A stretch of DNA of 64,000 nt from Steroidobacteraceae bacterium (GTDB taxonomy: Bacteria; Pseudomonadota; Gammaproteobacteria; Steroidobacterales; Steroidobacteraceae): positions 1 through 64,000 of the forward strand of contig JAPZRU010000006.1 in assembly GCA_027531255.1 (NCBI GenBank). Direction: 5' to 3'. Numbering within the stretch: position 1 is the first letter of the stretch; the number at the start of each line of letters is the position of its first letter. Positions 1 to 8,103 of the stretch are shown one piece after another. The notes under the pieces are model-generated. The model was not told where the DNA came from. It did not search any database and was given only the letters and a program-made list of their open reading frames with translations. The position numbers and the translations under genes are program-made.

Positions 1-133
1 GGGGTGTGGGGGAATTCCTCCAAGAGTTCCTGGCCCCCCCCCAAATCGCCCCGCGCTGGTTCTGGGTGGGGGGGGGGGGGGGGCCCCCCCCCCCGCCGCG
101 ACCCGCGCTCGCGGCTCGCCGACCGGCTCGCCG
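1..133. other. Low-complexity sequence, probable contig end
   Basis: This stretch holds homopolymer runs found nowhere else in the window: nine C at 34-42, sixteen G at 68-83 and eleven C at 84-94. The reading frames across it are meaningless proline/glycine/arginine strings. It is best read as a low-quality contig end. No gene is supported before the cytochrome b561 stop codon. Confidence 0.6.
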
Positions 134-835
134 TCAGAACAGGATCAGCGAGTACTCCGGCGCGGTCCGCACCAGCCACCACAGCCCCGCCCCGAGCACC
201 GCGACGATCGCCGCGGCCAGCGCGACCCGATGACCGCCGATCGCGGCTGCCGCCGGCAGCCCGCGCCTGTAGCCCGTCACCATCGCACCGATCAGGTTCT
301 CGCGCTTCACCAGCAGGTAGAAGAACGCGGCCGCCACGTGCACGCCGACCGCGATCAGGATCCAGTCGGACAGCTGCCGGTGCAGGCGCGAGAGCACGTC
401 GCTCTGCTCCGAATCCACGTAGCCGTACAGCGGCCCCGCGTTGATGATCTCGTCGTTGGCGAACAGGCCCGCCGCGGCCTGCACGAGCAGGATCGCGAGC
501 AGCGCGAGCACCATCCAGCCGCCGAGCGGGTTGTGGCCGGCGACCGGCGCGGCGGGCTGCGCGCGCGAGAACAGTCCACGCGCGTAGGTCCACGCCGCGC
601 GCGGGCCGCGCAAGAAGCTGCCGAACCGCGCGTGCGCGGGCCCGACGAAGCCCCACACGAGCCGGAACGCGACCAGGATCAGCGTCGCGTAGCCGAACCA
701 CACGTGCCAGCGGAACGCCGTGGTGCCGATCTCGTGCGTGACGAACGAGCCGGCGACCGCGATCACGAGCCCCCAGTGGCACAGGCGCAGCGGCAGGTCC
801 CAGACCAGCTGGCGGGTATTCGCGGGTTCGGACAT
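134..835 (-). CDS. Cytochrome b561 family di-heme membrane protein
   Basis: This 233-residue protein is a b-type cytochrome of the Ni,Fe-hydrogenase/cytochrome b561 family (PF01292), which exchanges electrons between the quinone pool and periplasmic or membrane partners. The N-terminal VWDLPLRLCHWGLV segment is the family hallmark. Four hydrophobic helices carry His20, His44, His152 and His166, suited to binding two hemes. The ATG was chosen because a GGAG lies nine bases upstream and because the longer frame adds only an arginine-rich, non-membrane leader. A cytochrome c partner is often encoded beside such genes; none can be seen because the sequence ends just downstream. The physiological electron donor is unknown. 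Confidence 0.85.
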   Translation of the reverse strand: MSEPANTRQLVWDLPLRLCHWGLVIAVAGSFVTHEIGTTAFRWHVWFGYATLILVAFRLVWGFVGPAHARFGSFLRGPRAAWTYARGLFSRAQPAAPVAGHNPLGGWMVLALLAILLVQAAAGLFANDEIINAGPLYGYVDSEQSDVLSRLHRQLSDWILIAVGVHVAAAFFYLLVKRENLIGAMVTGYRRGLPAAAAIGGHRVALAAAIVAVLGAGLWWLVRTAPEYSLILF

Positions 836-919
836 CGAGCAGGACTCCGTGTCGTGATCGGTGACGGTTCGCGCCACGGCCGGCCGACGCCGCCGTGGCA
901 CCTTCGGCTGCGACCGACG

Positions 920-1378
920 TCAGTGCCGCTGGTTCACTTCGATGAAGTAGTCGTCGGGATCCCAGATCGACGCCGAGGTCATCGAAAGCCGCGTGCCGTC
1001 CGCGCCCGTCACCTCGAACGGGTGCGGCGCGGCGTAGATCCGCGCCCCGAACTCGACCGCCCGGGCGTGCACGCCCGCGACGTCGTCGGTCTGCATGACG
1101 AACACGACGTCGCCGATGCCGAGGCGCGTGCGTTCCGCGGGCGCCGGCAGCGGCGCGTCCACGAACTGCAGCAGGCCGATCATCCCGATCACCGGGTCCT
1201 GCGCCTTCATGATCACGAGCCGCGTGCGGTCGCCGGGGTTGCCGGCGGCGAGGCCGCGCCCGGACACCACGATCTCGTCGTCGTACCAGGTCGAGAAGCC
1301 GAGCACGTCGCGGTAGAAGACCTGCGAGCGCGCGACGTCGCGGACGATCAGCGTGGTGCGCTTGACGATCGTGGGCAC
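920..1378 (-). CDS. VOC (glyoxalase/dioxygenase-fold) family protein
   Basis: This 152-residue protein has two beta-alpha-beta-beta-beta modules typical of the vicinal oxygen chelate superfamily. The first opens with a KRTTLIVRDV strand and the YRDVLGF turn; the second ends in DYFIEVNQ, whose glutamate sits where VOC enzymes bind metal. The usual first metal histidine is not evident, so catalytic metal binding is uncertain and the substrate cannot be named. GTG is taken as the start because GGAG lies five bases upstream and everything before it is low-complexity. It lies upstream of the cytochrome b561 gene in the same direction with an 84-base gap and may be cotranscribed. Confidence 0.75.
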   Translation of the reverse strand: MPTIVKRTTLIVRDVARSQVFYRDVLGFSTWYDDEIVVSGRGLAAGNPGDRTRLVIMKAQDPVIGMIGLLQFVDAPLPAPAERTRLGIGDVVFVMQTDDVAGVHARAVEFGARIYAAPHPFEVTGADGTRLSMTSASIWDPDDYFIEVNQRH

Positions 1379-1550
1379 GGTGGCTCCGGGACGACGGGGA
1401 CCGCGGGATTCTAGGGCGTCCCGGGCTCGCCTGCGCAACGGTGCGCACTGCGGGCGCCCCGCAGGCACGCGAGTCGATTCCGGAGCGGCCGTGCCGATCC
1501 GGCCCGGCGCGTGTACCCTACGCGCCCTCGCCCGGGGATCCGCGAACGAC

Positions 1551-2495
1551 ATGTCCGGCATCGATCCCGTCGTCCTGTTCTTCCTGCTCGGCGTCCTCGC
1601 CGGGGCCCTGCGCTCGGACCTGAGACTGCCGGGCGCGATCTACGAGTTCGTCAGCATCGTGCTGCTGCTGTCGATCGGCCTGAAGGGCGGCATCGAGCTT
1701 GCCCGCCAGCCGGCCGAGGGGCTCGCGGTCGACATCGTCGCGGTGGTCGCGATGGGCTTCGTGCTGCCGCTGCTCGCCTACCCGGTGCTGCGCTGGGTCG
1801 GGCGCCTGCCGCGCCCGGACGCCGCCTCGATCGCCGCGCACTACGGCTCGGTCAGCGTCGGCACTTTCGCGGTCGCGGTCGCCTACTGCGCGCGGCTCGG
1901 CATCGACTACGAGAAGTACGCGCCGCTGTTCGTCGTGCTGCTCGAGGTGCCGGCGATCCTGGTCGGCATCGTGATCGCGAAGGGCCTCTCGCGCGACACG
2001 CACTGGGGCCGCCTGTCGCACGAGCTGTTCCTCGGCAAGAGCATCGTCCTGCTGCTCGGCGGGCTGGCGATCGGCTGGATCGCCGGACCCGAGGGCATCG
2101 TGCCGCTCGACGCGCTGTTCTTCGACCTGTTCAAGGGCATCCTCGCGATCTTCCTGCTGGAGATGGGGCTGATCGCGGCCCGGCACCTGTCCGACGTGCT
2201 GCGCCACGGCGTCTTCCTGGTGGCGTTCGGGCTCGTCGCGCCGCTGGCGTTCGCCGGCATCGGCAGCGCACTCGGCCACGCGCTCGGGCTCTCGACCGGC
2301 GGCGTGCTGCTGCTCGCGACGCTGGCCGGCAGCGCCTCCTACATCGCGGCGCCCGCGGCGATGCGCACCGCGGTGCCGGAGGCGAATCCGGCACTGTCGC
2401 TGACGGCCTCACTCGCGATCACGTTCCCGTTCAACATCCTGGTCGGCATTCCGCTGTACCACCGGCTGGCGCTGTGGTGGACGCAAGGACCCTGA
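1551..2495 (+). CDS. sbtA: Sodium-dependent bicarbonate transporter, SbtA family
   Basis: This 314-residue protein belongs to the SbtA family (DUF897, PF05982), sodium-driven bicarbonate importers of the inner membrane first known from cyanobacterial carbon-concentrating mechanisms. About ten hydrophobic segments fill its length. Family features include the SIGLKGG motif near residue 43 and, in the second half, SASYIAAPAAMR. It is shorter than the roughly 370-residue cyanobacterial protein, as is usual for proteobacterial forms, lacking most of the central hydrophilic loop. The gene ends one base before a P-II-like gene, the standard SbtA-SbtB pairing. The context suggests inorganic-carbon uptake, for autotrophy or anaplerosis. 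Confidence 0.88.
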   Translation: MSGIDPVVLFFLLGVLAGALRSDLRLPGAIYEFVSIVLLLSIGLKGGIELARQPAEGLAVDIVAVVAMGFVLPLLAYPVLRWVGRLPRPDAASIAAHYGSVSVGTFAVAVAYCARLGIDYEKYAPLFVVLLEVPAILVGIVIAKGLSRDTHWGRLSHELFLGKSIVLLLGGLAIGWIAGPEGIVPLDALFFDLFKGILAIFLLEMGLIAARHLSDVLRHGVFLVAFGLVAPLAFAGIGSALGHALGLSTGGVLLLATLAGSASYIAAPAAMRTAVPEANPALSLTASLAITFPFNILVGIPLYHRLALWWTQGP

Positions 2496-2496
2496 G

Positions 2497-2799
2497 ATGG
2501 CCACGCACCTCCGTCGCCTCGTGACCGTCGTCACCGAGGCTAACCTCGAACGCTCGCTGGTGGACGACCTCGAGCAGCTCGGTGCCCGCGGCTGGACGAT
2601 CACCGACGCCCGTGGCCGCGGCGCGCGCGGCCGCCGCACGTCCGGCTGGGAACAGGACGGAAACATCCGGATCGAGGTGGTCTGTGATCCGGAACTCGCC
2701 GACAAGCTGGTCCAGCACCTGCGGGCCCGGTACTACGACCATTACGCGATGATCGTCTTCCTGCACGACGTCGAGGTGCTCCGGCCCGACAAGTTCTGA
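2497..2799 (+). CDS. sbtB: P-II-like regulator of bicarbonate transport, SbtB family
   Basis: This 100-residue protein resembles SbtB, the P-II-like trimer that binds adenine nucleotides and controls SbtA. It keeps the ferredoxin-like alternation of strands and helices, with a segment RGRGARGRR around residues 39-47 in place of a long T-loop. The region NIRIEVVCD followed by YYDHYAMIVFL and the terminal VLRPDKF closely fits proteobacterial SbtB homologues. The start ATG follows the sbtA stop by one base, implying translational coupling. By analogy with cyanobacteria it probably blocks transport according to the cellular ATP/AMP/cAMP state; the ligand here is inferred, not shown. Confidence 0.85.
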   Translation: MATHLRRLVTVVTEANLERSLVDDLEQLGARGWTITDARGRGARGRRTSGWEQDGNIRIEVVCDPELADKLVQHLRARYYDHYAMIVFLHDVEVLRPDKF

Positions 2800-2907
2800 G
2801 CGTGACCGGCGGAGCGCCCGCCGGGACGCGCGGCCGCGCCGGTCGCCGTCGTCGCGGAACTCCGCGCCGCCCGCCGCGGTCACAGGCGCCCGGACCCGGT
2901 TCCAGCC

Positions 2908-3915
2908 ATGATCGAAGTCAACCACCTCACGAAGCGCTACGGCGACGTGCTCGCCGTCGACGACCTCTCGTTCGGCGTCGCGCCGGGCGAGATCCTCGGC
3001 TTCCTCGGCCCGAACGGCGCGGGCAAGTCCACGACGATGCGCATCGTCGCGGGCTTCGTCGCCCCGACCGCGGGTACCGCCCGCGTCTGCGGTCACGACG
3101 TTGCCCGCGCGCCCCTCGCCGCGCGACGCGCGCTCGGCTACCTGCCGGAGGGCGCGCCGAGCTACCCCGAGATGACGCCCCGCGCGTTCCTCGGCTTCTG
3201 CGCGGACGTGCGGGGCCTGGCGGGTGACCTGCGTCGGCGCCGCCTCGACGACACCGTCGAGCGCCTCGGGCTCGGTCCCGTGCTGGAGCGCCCGATCGAG
3301 ACGCTGTCGAAGGGCTTCCGGCGCCGCGTCGGGCTCGCGCAGGCGATCCTGCACGACCCGCCGGTGCTGGTGCTGGACGAGCCCACCGACGGCCTCGATC
3401 CGAACCAGAAGCACGAGGTGCGCACGCTGATCCGCGGGATGGCGGCCGGCAAGACCATCGTGATCTCGACGCACATCCTCGAAGAGGTGGATGCGCTCTG
3501 CACGCGCGCGGTCGTGATCGCCCGCGGCCGGCTGCTGGCGGACGCGCCGCCGCGCGAACTGGAAGCGCGCTCCCGCTACCACGGCGCGGTGACGCTGCGG
3601 CTCGCCGACGCCGGGCAGTTCGAGCGTGCGCGCGCCGCCCTCGCGGCACTGCCGGACGTGGCGGACGTGGAAGTGGACGCGCGCGAATCGCGGCTGACCG
3701 CCCTGCCCCGCGCAGGCCGCCCGATCCTGCCGGTCATCGGCGAGCTCGCGGCGCACGAGGGTCTCTCGCTCCGGGAGCTGCACCTCGAGTCCGGGCGCCT
3801 GGACGAAGTGTTCCGCGCGATCACGAACCCCGGCACGGACGGCCGTGCGCACGCCGCCGCCCCTGCCACCGCGAGCCCGCGCGTCGCGGACGCCACCGTG
3901 GAGACGCGGTCGTGA
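2908..3915 (+). CDS. ABC transporter ATPase, GldA-like
   Basis: This 335-residue ATP-binding subunit has a Walker A motif GPNGAGKST at 34-42, a Walker B VLVLDEPT at 153-160 and a switch histidine in STHILEE. The signature motif is LSKGFRRR (133-140) rather than LSGGQ, the form usual for GldA/CcmA-like exporters. A C-terminal domain of about 100 residues follows the nucleotide-binding fold, as in GldA. It overlaps the next gene, an ABC-2 permease, by four bases (GTGA) and is followed by a GldG-like and a DUF4340 gene, so it powers that membrane complex. The transported substrate is unknown. A 108-base gap separates it from sbtB. Confidence 0.88.
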   Translation: MIEVNHLTKRYGDVLAVDDLSFGVAPGEILGFLGPNGAGKSTTMRIVAGFVAPTAGTARVCGHDVARAPLAARRALGYLPEGAPSYPEMTPRAFLGFCADVRGLAGDLRRRRLDDTVERLGLGPVLERPIETLSKGFRRRVGLAQAILHDPPVLVLDEPTDGLDPNQKHEVRTLIRGMAAGKTIVISTHILEEVDALCTRAVVIARGRLLADAPPRELEARSRYHGAVTLRLADAGQFERARAALAALPDVADVEVDARESRLTALPRAGRPILPVIGELAAHEGLSLRELHLESGRLDEVFRAITNPGTDGRAHAAAPATASPRVADATVETRS

Positions 3916-4646
3916 CCGGGCTCGGCGCGGTGTACCGACGCGAACTCGCGAGCTGGCTCGCGACGCCGCTGGCCTACGTGTTCGTGGTGATCTTCCTCGT
4001 GCTGTCCGGCGCGTTCACGTTCTGGCTCGGCGGCTTCTACGAGCGCGGGCAGGCCGACCTCGCACCGTTCTTCAACTTCCACCCGTGGCTCTACCTGTTC
4101 CTCGTGCCCGCGATCGCCATGCGCCTCTGGGCCGAGGAGCGCCGCAGCGGCAGCATCGAGCTGCTGCTCACGCTGCCCGTGAGCCCGGGCGCGGCGGTGC
4201 TCGCGAAGTTCCTCGCCGCCTGGACCTTCGTCGCGTGCGCGCTCGCGCTCACGTTCCCGGTCTGGCTGACGGTCGCCTACCTCGGCGATCCCGATCACGG
4301 CGCGATCGTGACCGGCTACGTCGGCAGCCTGCTGATGGCGGGCGCGTTCCTCGCGATCGGCAGCTGCCTGTCGGCGACCACGCGCAGCCAGGTGATCGCG
4401 TTCATCCTGACGGTCGTCGTCTGCTTCCTGTTCCTGCTGGCCGGCTTCCCGCTGGTGCTCGACCTGTTCCGCGGCTGGGCGCCGGCCGGGCTCGTCGAAG
4501 CGGTCGCCTCGCTCGGCTTCCTGACGCACTTCCAGGCCCTGTCGCGCGGGGTTCTCGACCTGCGCAACGTCGTGTACTTCGCGACCACGATCGCCGTGTG
4601 GCTCTACGCGACCACGCTGGTGCTCGAGCGCGGGCGCTCGGAGTGA
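3912..4646 (+). CDS. ABC-2 type permease, GldF-like
   Basis: This 244-residue protein is an ABC-2 membrane subunit with six predicted helices. The N-terminal YRRELASWLATPLAYV and the cytoplasmic WAEERRSGSIELLLTLP segment are typical of the GldF/NosY-like subgroup. The GTG start overlaps the stop of the ATPase gene, so the two are probably made in equal amounts. In Bacteroidota the orthologous set supports gliding; in proteobacteria the same set occurs without gliding and its cargo is undefined. It is followed ten bases later by the GldG-like gene. Confidence 0.85.
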   Translation: MTGLGAVYRRELASWLATPLAYVFVVIFLVLSGAFTFWLGGFYERGQADLAPFFNFHPWLYLFLVPAIAMRLWAEERRSGSIELLLTLPVSPGAAVLAKFLAAWTFVACALALTFPVWLTVAYLGDPDHGAIVTGYVGSLLMAGAFLAIGSCLSATTRSQVIAFILTVVVCFLFLLAGFPLVLDLFRGWAPAGLVEAVASLGFLTHFQALSRGVLDLRNVVYFATTIAVWLYATTLVLERGRSE

Positions 4647-4656
4647 GGGGCCGCGC

Positions 4657-6543
4657 ATGAAGACGCCCGCCATCTCCTGGATCCGCGGCCTCGGCGCCTG
4701 GGCGTTCGTGCTGTTGGCCGTGCTGTTCGTCGCGGTCACGGTCGCCGCAGGGCACCTGCTGCGCGGTGCGCGCCTCGACCTGACCGAGAACCGTCTCTAC
4801 ACGCTGAGCCAGGGCACCGAACGCCTCGTCGCGCGGCTGCAGGAGCCGGTGAACCTGTATTTCTTCTATTCGCGCGAGGCGGCCCAGCCGGTGCCCGCGC
4901 TCGCGAACTACGCGGTGCGCGTGCGCGAACTGCTGGAGGAAATCGCCGCACGCTCCGACGGCAAGGTGGTGCTGCACGTGCTCGATCCCGAGCCGTTCTC
5001 GCCCGCCGAGGATCGCGCCGCGGAGTTCGGCCTGCGCGCCGTGCCGCTCGGGCCGGGCGGCGACATGCTCTACTTCGGCCTCGCCGGCACGAACTCCACC
5101 GACGGCCGTGCGCTGATCGACTTCTTCAACCCGCAGCAGGAGTCGTTCCTCGAGTACGACGTCGCGCGGCTGATCCAGGAGCTCGCGGCGCCGGAGCGCC
5201 GGGTCGTCGGTCTATTGTCCACGCTGCCTCTGGTGGCCGGGTTCGATCCGCTGGCCGGCGGCATGCAGCGCGGGCTCGTGATCGGCGAGCAGCTCGGCGA
5301 GCTCTTCGACGTGCGTACGATCCCGACGGACGCGACCGCGCTGCCGGCGGACCTCGACGCGCTGGTGGTCGTGCATCCGAAGGGGCTGTCGCGCGCCCTG
5401 CTATACGCGGTCGACCAGTACGTCGCGGCCGGCGGTCCTCTGCTGCTGTTCGTGGACCCGGACTCGCAGCTCGACCCGGGTGCCGCCCAGCGCGCGGCGC
5501 TCTACGCCGGCGGGGACCGCACCTCCACGTTCGAGCCGCTGCTCTCCGCGTGGGGCGTGGCCTACGACGCGACACGCGCGTTCGGCGACCTCGAGCACGC
5601 GCTGCTCGTCGGCAGCCCGGACGGTGGCGAGCCCGTGCGCCACCTGGCGTTCGCGGGCTTCGGCCCGGACGCGTTCGACCGCGACGACGTGGTGACCGGC
5701 GCGCTGGATGCCCTGAACGTCGGTACGCCGGGCTTCCTCGGCCGCAAGGCGCTCGACGGCGTGACGTTCACGCCGCTGATCACCTCGGGGCCGCGCTCGG
5801 CACCGATCACCGTCGAGAAGCTCGCGTTCGCGGCCACGCCCGAGAGCCTGCGCGCAGGCTTCGAGCCGACGGGCGAGCGCTACGTGGTCGCCGCGCGGTT
5901 GTCCGGCCGGCTCCCGAGCGCGTACCCGGACGGGCCGCCGGAGGGAGTGGCGCCGGTCGCCACGCCGCGACGTGTCGCCGAGGCTGCCAACGTCGTCGTG
6001 GTCGCGGATACGGACCTGCTGTCCGACCAGCTCTGGGTGCGCACGCAGAGCCTGCTCGGCCAGACCTACGTCGAGCCCTGGGCGAACAACGCGGACTTCG
6101 TGCTGAACGCGCTCGACCAACTCACCGGCGGCGCGGACCTGATCGCGATACGCGCGCGCGACGCGTTCGCCCGGCCGTTCACGCGCGTCGAGGAGCTTCG
6201 CGAACGCGCCGACGACCGGCTGCGCGCCAAGGAAGTCGAGCTGCAGCGCGAGCTGCAGGCCACCGAGCAGAAGCTGGTCGAGCTGCAGGCCGGCCGTACC
6301 GACGCGGGCTCGCTGGTGCTGACGCCCGAGCAGCAGGCCGAGATCCGGCGCTTCGAGGCCGAGAAGCTGCGGATCCGCCGCGAACTCCGCGAGGTCCGCC
6401 GCGGACTCGACGAGGACATCGAACGGCTCGGCACCTGGCTCAAGGCGCTGAACGTCGCGGCGGTGCCGCTCGCGCTGACCGTGGTCGCGCTCGCGGTCGC
6501 GTGGCTGCGTCGCCGCCGCCGTCGCGGCCCGACGCCCGCCTGA
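4657..6543 (+). CDS. GldG-like ABC transporter auxiliary protein (ABC_transp_aux)
   Basis: This 628-residue protein carries a GldG/ABC_transp_aux domain (PF09822). An N-terminal membrane segment (about 13-32) is followed by LDLTENRLYTLS, the signature of this family, then a large periplasmic alpha/beta domain. Residues about 510-590 form a charged coiled coil (many Glu, Arg, Leu, Gln), and a second membrane helix near 596-615 is followed by an Arg-rich tail. A GAGGGG ribosome-binding site precedes the ATG. The protein probably partners the ABC permease as an extracytoplasmic component. Function beyond that is not established. Confidence 0.83.
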   Translation: MKTPAISWIRGLGAWAFVLLAVLFVAVTVAAGHLLRGARLDLTENRLYTLSQGTERLVARLQEPVNLYFFYSREAAQPVPALANYAVRVRELLEEIAARSDGKVVLHVLDPEPFSPAEDRAAEFGLRAVPLGPGGDMLYFGLAGTNSTDGRALIDFFNPQQESFLEYDVARLIQELAAPERRVVGLLSTLPLVAGFDPLAGGMQRGLVIGEQLGELFDVRTIPTDATALPADLDALVVVHPKGLSRALLYAVDQYVAAGGPLLLFVDPDSQLDPGAAQRAALYAGGDRTSTFEPLLSAWGVAYDATRAFGDLEHALLVGSPDGGEPVRHLAFAGFGPDAFDRDDVVTGALDALNVGTPGFLGRKALDGVTFTPLITSGPRSAPITVEKLAFAATPESLRAGFEPTGERYVVAARLSGRLPSAYPDGPPEGVAPVATPRRVAEAANVVVVADTDLLSDQLWVRTQSLLGQTYVEPWANNADFVLNALDQLTGGADLIAIRARDAFARPFTRVEELRERADDRLRAKEVELQRELQATEQKLVELQAGRTDAGSLVLTPEQQAEIRRFEAEKLRIRRELREVRRGLDEDIERLGTWLKALNVAAVPLALTVVALAVAWLRRRRRRGPTPA

Positions 6544-6553
6544 GTCGGCGCCC

Positions 6554-7522
6554 ATGACGCCCCGTCGTTTCCTCGTACTGCTGACCGGCGCGCTCGCGAT
6601 GATCGGCCTCGCGCTCTGGCTCAGCTCGCAGCGGTACCTGCCCCGCGACGCCGACTTCGGTGCCGCCGCCCTGCCCGGCCTCGCGGGCCAGCTGGACGCC
6701 GTGACCGGCGTGCGGCTCGTGGGACCGGGCAATGCGACGCTCGTCTCGCTCGCGAAGACCGGCGACGGCTGGCGAGTCGAGGAAGCCGGCTATGCCGCGG
6801 ACGCGGGGCGCGTACGCGGACTGCTCGTCGCGCTGGGCGAGCTCGAGGTCGTCGAACCCAAGACCGCGATCGCAGCGAACTACCCGGTGCTCGGCGTCGA
6901 GGACGTGGCCGCCGTGTCGGCGGGCGGCGTGCGCATCGAACTCCAGGGCCTGCGCGAACCGCTCGCGCTCGTCGTCGGACGCAGTCCCGGCCCGCGCTCC
7001 ACGTTCGTGCGCCGGGCCGATGCCGCGCAGGCACTCGAGGTGCGGCCGGCGCTCGAGGTCCCGCGGGAACCGCGTGCCTGGCTGGACCGGCGGGTCGTCG
7101 ACGTCGCGGCCGAGCGCATCGCTTCGATCGAGATCGACGGCGAGCGCCACGCTCCCGACGCCGTGCCAGGGCAGTCCGGCACGCTCGGCAACCTCGAGTT
7201 CGACGCCGTGGAGCGCGCCAGCGACTTCGCGGCGACCGGAGCGCCGAGGGTCGCGACCTGGCGCACGCGGGAGGGACTGGTGCTGCGCTTCGAAGGCTAC
7301 GATGTCGGCTCGGATCGGTGGCTCGCCTTGACCGCGAGCGCCGAGGCGCCGGCCGGGAACGAAAGGCCCTCCGGAACGCCAGCCGGTACGTCGGGCGAGG
7401 CTCCGGACGCAGCGGCCGAGGCCGAACGCCTCGCGGCGCGCGCGCGCGACTGGCGATATCGTGTACCCCAGTTCCGCTGGGAGGCGATCTTCCGCCGCCC
7501 CGACGCCGCGGAGGCCCCGTGA
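6554..7522 (+). CDS. DUF4340 domain membrane-anchored protein
   Basis: This 322-residue protein has one N-terminal membrane helix (about 9-22) and a periplasmic repeat domain of the DUF4340 type (PF14238), rich in short beta-strands. Genes of this kind almost always follow GldG-like genes, as here with a ten-base gap. The family's role is unknown; it is inferred to belong to the same envelope complex as the ABC subunits upstream. The stop codon overlaps the GTG start of the RDD gene. The C-terminal 50 residues are Pro/Ala/Glu rich and probably a linker. Confidence 0.78.
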   Translation: MTPRRFLVLLTGALAMIGLALWLSSQRYLPRDADFGAAALPGLAGQLDAVTGVRLVGPGNATLVSLAKTGDGWRVEEAGYAADAGRVRGLLVALGELEVVEPKTAIAANYPVLGVEDVAAVSAGGVRIELQGLREPLALVVGRSPGPRSTFVRRADAAQALEVRPALEVPREPRAWLDRRVVDVAAERIASIEIDGERHAPDAVPGQSGTLGNLEFDAVERASDFAATGAPRVATWRTREGLVLRFEGYDVGSDRWLALTASAEAPAGNERPSGTPAGTSGEAPDAAAEAERLAARARDWRYRVPQFRWEAIFRRPDAAEAP

Positions 7523-8079
7523 CACTCCCGTCGCCCGAACCCGCCGCACCCGACGCCGCTGCGCCAGCCCCGGCCGCCCCACCCGTCCTCGCCGGTACGT
7601 TCCGGCGCCTCGCGGCCGCGGTCTACGATTCACTGCTGCTGCTCGCGCTGCTGATGCTCTTCACGGCGCTGCTGCAGGTGTTCACCGACGGCGAGGCGAT
7701 CTCGTTCGAGACCGTCGGCGCCTGGGAGTACGCGTTCCAGGCCTCGATCCTCGGCGTGATCGTCCTGTACTTCGGCACCGCGTGGACCCGCCGCGGCGAG
7801 ACGCTCGGGATGAAGGCCTGGAAGATCCGCGTCGAGCGCGACGCGGGCGGCCTGCCCGCGTGGCCCGACGTGCTGCGCCGGCTCGCGTTCGCGGTGCCGC
7901 TGTACGGTCTCGCGATCGCGGGCCTGCTGCTCTTCATGGCGCGCCAGGCGGGGGGCGTCGTCGCGCTCGCCATGTCCCTGCCGCTGATCGCGAGCTTCGC
8001 GTGGCACGCGGTGCGAGGTCGAGGCACGCTGCACGACCTCGGCTCGCGGACGCGGGTGCTGCGGATCGCGAAGACCTGA
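7519..8079 (+). CDS. RDD family membrane protein
   Basis: This 186-residue protein has the RDD signature FRRLAAAVYDSLLLL near residue 35, three to four membrane helices, and a middle GETLGMKAWKIRV segment typical of RDD proteins (PF06271). A Pro/Ala-rich N-terminal tail precedes the domain. GTG was chosen as start because GGAGG lies just upstream and it overlaps the preceding stop by four bases. Some RDD proteins are proposed ion transporters, but function is unproven. It closes the ABC/GldG cluster and converges with lptG. Confidence 0.82.
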   Translation: MTLPSPEPAAPDAAAPAPAAPPVLAGTFRRLAAAVYDSLLLLALLMLFTALLQVFTDGEAISFETVGAWEYAFQASILGVIVLYFGTAWTRRGETLGMKAWKIRVERDAGGLPAWPDVLRRLAFAVPLYGLAIAGLLLFMARQAGGVVALAMSLPLIASFAWHAVRGRGTLHDLGSRTRVLRIAKT

Positions 8080-8103
8080 GACGGGGCGCCTCACCGCGCC
8101 GCC

